Shown here: piece by piece, positions 25,209-36,796 of the stretch
How the letters are laid out: the number at the start of each line of letters is the position of its first letter
Numbering within the stretch: the first letter of the stretch is position 1
Assembly (NCBI GenBank): GCA_946800325.1
Contig: OX326957.1
Span: 24,057,554-24,121,553 of the forward strand
Source: Luzula sylvatica
Lineage: Eukaryota; Streptophyta; Magnoliopsida; Poales; Juncaceae
Direction of reading: 5' to 3'
Length of the DNA: 64,000 nt
Notes under the pieces: model-generated
The model's input: the letters and a program-made list of their open reading frames with translations, nothing else
What the model was told of the DNA's origin: nothing
Database searches by the model: none
Program-made: the position numbers and the translations under genes

Positions 25209-25771
25209 GAACCCTTCCCTCACTCTCTCAGATGATCTCAACTAATATATTTTTTCAATCAAAAGAGAGAATTCTAGCTTCAAATCTTGAGCTTAATCAT
25301 CTAAACATTCTTAGAGATTATTAAATCCAATTTCAGCTCCACTACTAATCGATTCCCAACTTGCGTGACCGATCACGACTAGTTCGTTAGTAGTAAATTG
25401 TAATAGGCTAGTTACGAATTGTAAAACCCGCCATTGATCGATAAATTCGTGTAAATCGATCAAGGCAAACCTTGTATTTGTTTGAGTTGGGTATTCAATC
25501 GAAAGCCGAAAAGGCGCAAGGGAACCCCGGAGACGTAGGTACTTGCAATCAATCGAGTCGGTCGATTGAGCAAGTAGCCGGTGAGTTAAAGCTACAAAGA
25601 AACCACCTACCGAACTCCGTAAACAAATATCGCGTGTTATTTGTTTCGGTATTGTATTTCTTTCTCTAATTTATTTACGCTTCCGCACAAAATTGTAATT
25701 GTATCCACTACCGCGAAAATTAGATCGTAGGACTTCCTATTCACCCCCCTCTAGGTCTAAATTAAACAACA

Positions 25772-26524
25772 CAAATTGCATGTGTTATGCTAGTTTTTTC
25801 AATTACTTTGCAATGCTATAACGTGACCTATTTACAATACGGTTATTTGGTACTAAATAAAATGAATAATTTGCTAGTATAATATTATCATGAGTTATAT
25901 TATATGAAGTTAATATACTAATATATTAATATATCCTTTTAAATTTCAATATAAAAGTAGTATTTTATATTAAAATAAAAAAATTACATGTAGCCCACGA
26001 AGCGGCGATTTAAGTAGGAGCCTGGAGAGTTGTTCTTTCCTAAAATTTTCGTCGAACAATATATATAACTAATGATTCGGTATATCTTATCTGCATAACA
26101 GTGTTAATTTTATTGTTGGGCTGTTTTAAAATTTGTGACAATTTAATTTCAGAAGACTAGCTCCCAAAAAGATCAGTCAAAGATCCGCCACTATTGCAGC
26201 GCCAATTCGATAAAATAAACCTACCATATCAGATTTGCAATTTTGTCTTGCTAATGGTCACCACTCAAATTATAGCCTAAGAAAAACAAAGAAAAACAAA
26301 AGATCATGTCAGCATATTATAAGGCTAAGTGTAACATCACTTTTTTTTTGTCTTTCATACTTGGCACATGTAATTAATCCTTAATCCTCAAATCGGCCTT
26401 AAATGTTGTCACCTTTCGTTTGGTGCTTTTCACTAATCATGATGCCCCCAAAATTGGATTAAGTGCTGTCTTTTATGATTGACAATATACGTAAATGATC
26501 TAACTAACCCATGCATAATTGCAT
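25772..26524. other. AT-rich intergenic DNA
   Basis: No gene is seen. It begins just after the copia LTR end. Confidence 0.4.
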
Positions 26525-26533
26525 ATATTATAA

Positions 26534-26687
26534 GAGTAATGATAGGGACACAAATATACCAACCACAAATATTACACAAATGTCTAAGTTTATGTTTGAT
26601 TTATGATTCATATATGCATAATTAACATTACAAACTTATTTATTTGTGACACATTTGTGGTTGGTATTTATGACCCTATCATTACTC
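26534..26687. mobile_element. Mutator-type MITE, 154 bp
   Basis: Ends GAGTAATGATAGGG and CCCTATCATTACTC are perfect inverted repeats, and the symmetry continues inward (ACCAACCACAAAT with ATTTGTGGTTGGT). An exact 9-bp duplication, ATATTATAA, flanks it at 26525-26533 and 26688-26696. Nine-base duplications are typical of Mutator-like transposition. There is no coding capacity. Confidence 0.93.
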
Positions 26688-26963
26688 ATATTATAATACT
26701 TTATTTTATTTTTTGGAATAAATAGAAAAGACCTTGTGGTTTTTACCCATCTAATGTTAAAAAGATTTGAACCCATAATCTCTAGTAATATATGATTTTT
26801 TGTGTCTCATATTCAACCAACTGGATTATACATTCATTGATAAATATATATTTTATTAAAAAAAAAATGTAAAAAACAGTATCGTGTACATGAAAAAAGA
26901 TATATTCACTTGTACTTATTAAAGAAAATATAAATGATCCAGTGTTGAAAATCGAAAGAGCCC

Positions 26964-27206
26964 ATTTATGATGCCTCCCAGATTTCCGCACACATCCTCG
27001 ATTTGGGGAGTTAGTGATTAATTAATTTTCTAATTAACACAAAGACACTCGATTAATAATTAATTATTATTGAATTAAAATACATATGGATTCATTAATA
27101 ATTAATATTTATTAATTGTTAATAGAGTATCTTTGTGTTAATTAAGTGGGAATTAGTTGTTAATTCCCAATATCGTCAATGTGTGGGGAAAAGTGGGGGA
27201 AGAGTA
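26964..27206. mobile_element. inverted-repeat MITE ('GGGGCATAGTAAA' family), copy 1
   Basis: The ends TTTATGATGCCTCCC and GGGGGAAGAGTAAA are degenerate inverted repeats, with internal arms CTAATTAACACAAAGA and TCTTTGTGTTAATTA. Overall palindromic organisation. The same design recurs at 27976-28227, 37588-37857 and 52279-52565. Confidence 0.7.
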
Positions 27207-27260
27207 AAATTTCCCAAATCGAAGTATGTATGCATTCTTGTAAATAAATGGGTAAACCTC

Positions 27261-27578
27261 CATTTTGTATTTATATTATTTAATGTCAATTGAAATTAAA
27301 TCGGCAAGCAATGTATTTTGAAAACAAGAAACCTTCATCAGTAACAATGTATGTTATTTTGCATCCATTTTTGTATTTATATTATTTAATGTCAATTGAA
27401 ATTAAATCTGCAAACTATGTTTTTTGAAAACAAGAAACCTTCATCAGTAACAATGTATGTTATTTTGCATCCATTTTGTATTTATATTATTTAATGTCAA
27501 TTGAAATTAAATCTGCAAACTATGTTTTTTGAAAACAAGAAGTCTTCATCCGTAATAATAAATGTTATTTTGCATGTA
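27261..27578 (+). repeat. three tandem copies of a 105/106-bp unit
   Basis: CATTTTGTATTTATATT or its variant starts at 27261, 27366 and 27472. Each unit holds AATGTCAATTGAAATTAAATC, GAAAACAAGAA and CTTCATC. Copies 2 and 3 are nearly identical; copy 3 decays at its end. Confidence 0.92.
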
Positions 27579-27975
27579 ATTATGATAATTAGGGAAATGT
27601 TTAATGAAAAATAAAAATAAAAGTAGTATAGTATCCTAAAGTAAAATCCAAGTAGCCCCCTTGCAAATCCTACTTTCTAATTACATGTCCATGTAAAAGG
27701 GAACACTGTAATCTACAGCTCTACAAAGACCTACTCTCATGATATTTCTGTGTTAAAGAGGCATTGTGTAAAGTACAGCAAGCCAGAGAAGAAGCTTGAA
27801 AGGCCAAAAGGTCAAGGAAAAATAAGAAGAAAAACTGAAGAATTTACAGAAAACCCCGCATTTTTCTCTAAATTGTAAAACAAGTTCCTGCGTTATTAAA
27901 AATTGCAAAAGAAAATCCTTTTATTTTCATGATTTTTTTTAGAATTCTTAAAAAATCCTATTATTAAATGAGCCC
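27579..27975. other. intergenic DNA
   Basis: No gene is seen. 27845-27960 resembles a dispersed repeat with 'AATTGCAAAAGAAAATCC' words, related in style to 17560-17760. Confidence 0.35.
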
Positions 27976-28227
27976 ATTATATCCCCACCCCACAAATTCC
28001 TCACCTCATCCTCTATATTCTAATTAACAGTCTTAATTAGCACGACGAATAACAAGGGACACACAATTAACATTTAACTAATATATAATTAACAATATAT
28101 ATGAGTTAACAATTCTTAATCAATATTAATTATCTGTTAATTGTGTGTTTTTTGTTAATCATCATGTTAATTAAGTGTGTTAATTATAATATAGAGGATG
28201 TGATGGGGAATTGTGGGGCATAGCAAA
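27976..28227. mobile_element. inverted-repeat MITE, copy 2
   Basis: The left part (CCCCACCCCACAAATTCC, CATCCTCTATATT) is the inverted complement of the right part (AATATAGAGGATG, GGAATTGTGGGGCATAG). The core is rich in TTAATTA words. Same family as 52279-52565. Confidence 0.75.
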
Positions 28228-30744
28228 ATTTTCATTTTTAAATTTCTTCGTAAACTTCTAGAAAATGAGTTGAATTTTTTTTTAGTTTAACGCGATGAAA
28301 AATGTTAAGTTTAACTCTATAAGAATGTAAAAAAAATAAAAAATTAACTTATCTTTTAGAGGAGTTCTGGAGGAATCCAAGACGTGCAAAGATTTTTGAC
28401 AACTTTTAAAAAAGTTTAGAGGTTTTTGAAATTCCAAATCTTTTTGCAAAAAAATTCTTATCATTGTTATATCTAATTCACAAATTAATATATTTAAATG
28501 AGTTAATATACAAATTAATATTTTTAAATACGTGCAAATGTAGGCCTAGTCTCGTTTCTATCTATTCCGGCCCACGAAAATGCTTAAATTGAAAACAAAC
28601 AAAATTACCTCCCTTACAAAATTATTTCATTGAATGAATACCGATACATATTGATATTTGTACGTGGATTTGAAGGTGGGGATCTCACCCATATTTAGTA
28701 AGGGAAATTTACAAAAAATCTCCTAACTTTTTTGATATTCTAAAAAAAAACCTATCTTTTTTGAAACTCCAAAAAAAAAACTTTCTACCGAATTTTTATT
28801 TTCAAATACCTCCCTATAGGAGTTAAAACTAACCATGGAAGGTGTTAATTGTTTTTTTTTGACAAAAATATCCTTTTATTTACATATGTAGTAATTAAAA
28901 AAAAATTGTTATTTTTTATTAATTTTAGAAAAATCCTAATTTTTTTGTAGTATATGATAATTTTAAAAAAATAATTATTATATGTTATATTTATATAATT
29001 TTAATATTTCATACATTATATATATTTGACTTTTATATTTTTTTTTGTCTGAAAAACTAACATAAAATAATAATAATATGAACAACAATATTAAGAGAAC
29101 ACCTTGCAAATATTTAAAGAACAAAATGTCATGAAATTATTAAAAAAATACATAAAAAGAGAATGAAAATAAAAACTAGATATTTAAACAGATATTTTTC
29201 TATCAATTTTCAAGGTGTTTATTTATTGTTGTTTATTTTATTATTATCTGATGTTAGTTTTTCATGAATAATAAATGAAATATTAAAATTATATAAACAC
29301 AACGTGTACTAATTTTATTTTTTTGAAATCACTACATGTTAAAAAATATTTATGAATTTTCTTAAAATTAATAAAATATTTCAAAAATATATTTTTTAAT
29401 TACTACATATGAAAATAGAATGGTATTTTGGAAAAAAAAATATTTTAACACCATCCATGGTTATTATCTACAAAAAAGCTCATTCTAAATATATGAAATA
29501 ATATATCAGTCATATAAAAGTAAATTAATTTGTAATTATTTATATTTTCATTATTTGTTACATGTTAAATAAATTATATGTTAGAGCTAATATATAATTA
29601 ATTAATAATTAAATATTTAATTTTTTTAAAAATAAGAAATACTAAATATTATTTAGTAAAATTATATATTACAAAAATAGATAGGTATTTTGGTTAAAAA
29701 AAATTTAACACCAAACAAAATTAACTTTAAGACCTATAGGGCTTGTTCGGCAATTGATGGAATAGTCACTCTTCCATTATATTCCTAGTTTGTTCGGTGA
29801 CACTTCAAGGAATAAAATTATTGATTAAAATATTTTATACATGAAATAAGTCCCTCTCATTTTGAAGTAATTAGAATAGAATTTGCCAAATAAAATTGGA
29901 AGTTGTACAAAAGAACAAAATATTTTCAGCTAAAATTTAGAATTACATCAAAAACCTATATAATTCCATAATATAATTATAATCATGAATAATTAAACCA
30001 CGAATAACATTAAATCCTCTCCCTTTTCAACTAAATTTCGAAATATTTTTCATTTAAACTAACATATAATCATGAATAATTAAACCACGAATAACTTTAA
30101 AACCTCAAGTACAAAGTGACAATCATGACGGATGCAGAGAGGTGAGAGAGGTGAATCAGAGGAAATTTCGATATGGCCATCAAAGTCATCGTCGAATCGT
30201 CGAATCGTCGGAAGTGCCTCGCAAAAGAGAGGATTGATAAAGTCAAGAAAGTAACTACTACGGAGAGAGAGAGGAAAGAGAAGATAAAAAATTATTATTT
30301 ATGCCACGAAGGCTCGTCACAAGAAATAAAAAAGAGCTTTTTGATCTCAACTTTGGTTAATTATACGGAATAAAGCTATTCCGTCACTTCTTCTCTTTTT
30401 CCACATATTTATTCCATGCTAATATATGTATGTTCGTCAGGAATAAACAGGGATAAATGATTTAATCCGCTATTCTAGGGTTGAAGAGTTTCTTTTGAAG
30501 GTTTTTTTTTTTGAGTATCTCAAAAGTGAGAGGGATTTTATTGAAAAAAGTTAGGATTTTTAAAAAAAATTCCAATGAAATTCTCTTGCAATCGGTGGAA
30601 AGGCCCATAACATTACTTAAAACCAAAATTAAAATGGTCCTTAATAAACTACTTTGGGCCACAATACACTACTTCCTTTTATATACTTACCAATTCTTCT
30701 TGCCACTTCGCGAAGACGAAATCACGAGACAAGACAACCCATCA
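28228..30744. other. AT-rich intergenic DNA with dispersed repeat fragments
   Basis: 28700-28870 is a degenerate repeat of poly-T/poly-A words with CTCCCTATAGGAGTTAAAAC. The related sequence also occurs inside both arms of the inverted duplication (about 40425-40550 and 55740-55875). No exon is seen. The last 80 bp include TTTTATATACTTACC (30675-30690), a possible core promoter for the gene at 30745. Confidence 0.4.
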
Positions 30745-31871
<1,127 letters not shown>

Positions 31872-31925
31872 AGATAAAAGTAATTTAACTAATAAACAAA
31901 CTTTTTGGCTAACTGAATCTAAAAC

Positions 31926-34900
31926 CTAATTAAATGATGATTTGATTAATTGATTGCTCTCGAAAAAATTGGAAGGTCGAAGCTCGAAACCTCCAATTAT
32001 TGTCGGTACCAAAGGAAAATCTTCTTGGTACGGTACGTGATGAAGGCCTACCGTGTACCATAGCACAATGTCCTTGTTCTCGATTGGTCGATTCCTACAT
32101 ACATGAAATCAAATCAAAGTTGTAAAATTAAAAATTAAAAATTAAAATTATTTTTTGGAGCTTACTTTTGGCTAAATGAGAAAAGATTATCGTCGCCTCG
32201 ACTCTTGTCAGAATAAAGTCCACTTGCCCATTTCTCAGATTTGTTATATGCGGTGACCCAAATTTGTTTCTTTGTATAACTCGCTCTTATTTGAGGGTAA
32301 TCATCATTCGATAACAATGAAGTAGCTGTTAATATAACCCTCGATTAAGCTAGTTCAATGCATTAATATCATTAGTACCCCTAGGAAGTGAAAATATCAT
32401 TTATACCCCTATAAACTATAAAAACATAGGAAATATTGTGCATAAACCCTTCACTTCGAATTTCGTCTAATTATATTTCCCTCCTTTCATATTCATTGCA
32501 AACAAACAAAATAAAAATACATAACGAATATTTCAAAGATAATCATCATATATGTTGTAGGGGGGTATACACGGCATTTTTCATTTTTATGGGTTTATAT
32601 GATATTTCTCATTTTGTAGGGGTATCTATGATATTTATCACTTTTAAGGGGTATACATGATATTTTGGAGAGAAGTCATATAGAAACAATAAACTACCTG
32701 TGGAACCGTGATTAATAATGCGATAACCAATATCATTCCCAATTTTCGTTTGTTTATTAGGATTCACGATCAAATACTCGGCCGGTTCGGATCCGATCTC
32801 GACACGAGCATCTGATTCGATCTTGGCCGTCCGTTTCACCACGGTCCAATAACTCTTTCGAGGTGAGTCTTTATTCTTGACACGAACCGTTTCGAGTTTT
32901 GACTCGACGAAAGAGTTGTTCGAACCGTCTATATCGAGATCTATGTAACACGTTATGAAATGGTCGTGATATATGGCTAGCGTGTTTGGGGCTATTAGAG
33001 TTCCGTGTGGATCGAGTTTTATCTGATTCGTGTGGGTGTAGTTCGAACCTTTCACTTCTAGCATGCCTGTCAATGAGACCTGTAATAAATTGGTTGATTT
33101 TGAATTTAAAGATTTTGGAATTTCTTTTAGAAAGGAGTAAAAGGAAGATACCAAATTAAATGTAAAAGGAAGCTGCACCTATCTATCAACACCAGTAAAA
33201 GATTTATAATTCAAATTCAAACAATTTGAAATTAAATTTTGGGGCCCAAAAGGTAGAAAATTTAAAATTTAGACTAGTCTTGAAATATTAATTGAGCATA
33301 CCTGGAATTGGATGGTTCCACTTTTCTTGAACTCCCAATCAATCACATAATCATAATTGCCAACAGTAGAAACCATCCTCACAACTAAACTCACATCTTG
33401 CATCACCTCTGTTATCTGAATAATCACATCAAAATACAAAATAAATAATCATCTCGTTACGGTTACTACTTTTTTATATATTACAAACACATAGGAGGCA
33501 TTGCCCCTACTTTCAAAAAAAAAAAAAAAATACAAAATAAATAAATATGAACATATATTTTTCTTTCACAATATTTCTTTTTCCTTCTAATTTGTAAAGA
33601 TAACATTATCTTGTTAGTTGAATTTGCTGAAATAGTGTTTTCTCACACTATGTTGAAACTAAAATTAGTGCCAATTAGTAGAGAACATTATTTTTTTTAT
33701 AGAATTTTCCACAAAATGAATGTATTTTTAGCATCAACTGATTGGGAGCAAATTTTGGCACCCATATGGTGAAAGAACACATTATTTTTGCAAATTCAAA
33801 TAAAGAAAATTGCGATTTGAAAAAAGTGCATACTAAACGAGAAAATCAATCGCATTTTAGTTCTTACCACACGACCAGGGATCCCGATTTCAGTATGTCT
33901 CCATGAAATATCTCGACCATTACGTTCGAAAATACATAATGCATTTTTTATTTTCACGGGCAGACCGTCCTGCCTGGCATAGAATGCATCCATATAAGCC
34001 GCATTATCAGGGCAGTCTGCCCCGTGCTCTAATGGAGAAGCGAGTAGACCGAGTCCAAACTCCCCTTCGTCTAAAAACGTTCTGAAATACCATTCTTCAC
34101 TCGTATCCATGTACGGCACGAATAGATCCGATACAAATGCACGGTGCACCACTTTTCTATGGACCATCTTGTCAATGTCGTAGATACTTGCAAGCGATAT
34201 GATTGGTCCGGCACGAACGTCAAAGCTTAAGTGAAATTCCCAATTTGCCCACCTAAGAATTGATAGTACCATTAATATCGGTTGATCTTGTTTATATTGT
34301 ATGAATTTCACTTGATTTATTTTACCTAATCAAATGATCGTCGATTTGGAGCTCTCTTTTCTCCGATTTTGTTTCTTGTTTGTGCCTTCTCTTTTGCTTG
34401 GTTGCATGATAGTCCGTACCGTTTGAACCAGGTATCGATACCGTACCTGTATCTTCGTACTGTATAATCTTCATCTCGTCCAAATCTACTAATATACCAA
34501 CTCCTTCTATTGGTCTCATGTAGAAATTAATTGTATCCTTGGCTAAGTAGAAAAGTAATTTGATTACTCTTTTTCCTTGCTTCTTCTCTCCATACCAACC
34601 AACCGAGAATGTGTCGCAAATAACCTCGCTTAAATCATGCACCCCTCGATTTTTCACGGACTCGATAAAAGGTGTGTATTTTAATGGAAGTGAACAAGCT
34701 TCATCTTGTTCTTCTATGGTGAAAATCGGATACCCAAAACCTCGATAAACACTATGCGAGATAATAGACTCGTTAGATATGTCAATGTATAACTCGTGAG
34801 TTTGTTTGCGAAATCGAGCGATTACAAATGCTTGGCGTGGCAGTGAATAATTAGGATTTTGTAAGGATAAGAAAGAGAGGAGCTCGATTTTGTCGGGCTC

Positions 34901-35080
34901 GTCTAGACCCACGTAGTGGAAGGCGAAAGGAGAATCGTTCTTTGAGATGTGTGAGGATTTGATGATTTGATGGACGATTGAGATTTCGAGAGGGGTAAGG
35001 GGATCGAGAGGGTGGAGTTTCGAGTTGCAAAGGATGAAGTAGAGGTTTGGAACAAGGAGGAGATACAAGAGTTTGGACAT
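31926..35080 (-). CDS. copper amine oxidase (primary amine oxidase), secreted
   Basis: Six exons on the minus strand: 34326-35080, 33868-34252, 33302-33415, 32698-33079, 32166-32325 and 31926-32094. All junctions are GT-AG and in frame, giving 654 residues, the usual plant length. The enzyme oxidises primary amines such as putrescine to aldehydes, making H2O2 and ammonia. An N-terminal signal peptide ([18 protein letters not shown]) points to the apoplast; no peroxisomal C-terminal tripeptide is seen. The catalytic base Asp is in [10 protein letters not shown] (about residue 313). The Tyr that becomes topaquinone is in TVGNYDYV (about 401). Copper ligands are the two His in IYHDHF (about 456/458) and the second His of [10 protein letters not shown] (about 618). 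All are intact. The junction before [14 protein letters not shown] uses the inner of two AG sites; the outer one breaks the frame. Repeats fill intron 4 (32326-32697). The 3' end faces the WDR5 gene 54 bp away. Confidence 0.93.
32326..32697. repeat. repeat-rich intron 4 of the amine oxidase gene
   Basis: Contains several near-copies of GGGGTATACATGATATTT and ATATCATTTATACCCC in both orientations, which looks like a small palindromic insertion. The splice sites outside it are intact. Confidence 0.5.
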
Positions 35081-36672
35081 GTCTGTTCAGATGAGTTCTT
35101 ATTTGAAAATTTTAATTACAAAGTAGTATGGATTGGTATATGATATATTATTTTTTGATAAAATGGATTGTTATATATTTGCTTCTGAAGATTTCATGGG
35201 CAGATTTGCTTGAGATTGAGAGAAAACAAAAGAAAGATAAGACTCTTGTGGTGGACCTAGCGGTGATAGAAATTTCAAAAAAAGAAAACAAAAAACAAAA
35301 TTTATAACAATAATTTTTTTTATAGTATTAATAAATATATATTTATTTAACAAAAAAAAAATATAAAATAATTATAGTATTAGTAATATTAGTATGTAAA
35401 AGTTTAAAACTAAGATATTGAAAATTAATTTATAAAATCATTCGAATATCTCGAATTGGACTAACTTTTATTTTCTAATTAAAACAAACAAATTCCAAAC
35501 ATGAAAAAATTACACAAACATGTAAAAAATGCAAACTAACTTTTATTGATGTTACGTCACAAGAGAAGTAAAACTGATAATGCTAATTTTTCGTATAAAT
35601 TCATAATTAATAAAAAAAATGTAAATAAATTGTAAATTCAAAATAAAACTTTTAAATTTCAAACAATCATTTCACACACAATAACAAATATTACAAACAA
35701 ACAAAATTCAATATGAACATAACAGTAAAAATAATGACAAATTACAAATATTTCTTTAGAATCTTACAAAAAAAGGTCTAAACAGGTGCTGGCCAACTGG
35801 ACGTGTGAAAATGCAAATTTTTTTTTTCGCTATTTTAAAATCATAAAAAATGAAAAAAAAAATTTGTTTCCCACTTTCGTCAACTGGGATTGCCAAAGTG
35901 ACATAATTTTTTTTTTTTTTCAAGTTAACGTACAAAAATTAAATTATGATTAAACATTTTCGTCAGACCTGTGATTTTCACCAAGTATCTTAAGAAAATG
36001 CTACTTTTGCAAATTGAAAAAGTTCAATACTAATTGTGCAAATTGGTTTCTTTTTATGCTACATATCAAAATAATTCCATTATCTCTGTATCTGTCTAGA
36101 GATTTTATTCTCCCATATCCCACCAACCTAATTATTTATCTATATTTCTTTCATTTGGTCCTTTCTTTTTGTTTTATTTGCATTTGCTGGTTTGCACCTC
36201 TGTTTTTTTCTTTATTTTTGTGGCGTTTTTTATGGGACTGATATTGGAGGTTAAAATTATTCTTTTTAAGACTTTTTAAGAAAAGTCGACGTTTGTGTCA
36301 AAACAATCTCAGTGAAAACTGAAAAGAAACCTGATCGATCCCTATTCCAAAAGATACGCCGCAGACTGGTCAGATTTTTATTACAGATCTCGTGTGATAT
36401 GATACTTTACAGTCCTCATGGATTTTAAAAGGGCATTCTTTTCAATTTTATTTTCAGAATGGGCAGTAAATGAGGCGCTGTATAATTAACTATATAGTTA
36501 TATGCACAGTAAATTTTAATTGTGAACATAACCGTTTAAACTGACCAATTAACTCTCATCGTGATATTTTTGCCAGATTTTGCCATTAGGGAATTGTAAC
36601 TTCAGTCTGCACTGCAGTAGCTTATGCTTCTTGTTACATTCTTTCTCGGTGAGAGAAACAAAGAGATCATCA
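35081..36672. other. intergenic DNA between divergent genes
   Basis: The amine oxidase gene (-) and the B3 gene (+) diverge from here, so both promoters should lie in it. TATATAAC on the minus strand near 35172-35179 and TATAATTAACTATATAG near 36481-36497 are candidates only. No gene is seen. Confidence 0.4.
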
Positions 36673-36741
36673 ATGGCGCCTAGAGCTCAGAGAAAGAAGC
36701 CCCAATTCTTCAAAGTTCTCTCTACTGACCCTTTTGCCAAC

Positions 36742-36796
<55 letters not shown>

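Larger units (their letters stand above)
21699..25771 (+). mobile_element. Ty1/copia retrotransposon, truncated, gag plus 3' LTR
   Basis: Contains a long gag region (to about 23702), purine tracts (TTTGAGGGGGAG at 23750, GGGGGAG at 24289, 24304 and 24356) and a 3' LTR ending GGTCTAAATTAAACAACA at 25771. The LTR matches the solo LTR at 57315-58799 from about 24437 onward. Protease, integrase, reverse transcriptase and RNase H are all missing: gag runs directly into the 3' untranslated region. No 5' LTR or primer-binding site was found. Large gag size and LTR style suggest the SIRE/Maximus group; this is inference. It cannot move by itself. Confidence 0.85.

Noticed and set aside
32326..32340. 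Exon 5 of the amine oxidase starting at the outer AG (after CTTAATCGAG)
   Set aside because: That junction puts a stop in frame. The AG 15 bp further inward joins cleanly and aligns with the family, so the gene is not broken here.
34253..34325. Amine oxidase as a pseudogene because its longest frames end in stops
   Set aside because: The stops fall in introns; all five introns have GT-AG ends and restore one 654-residue frame with all catalytic residues.
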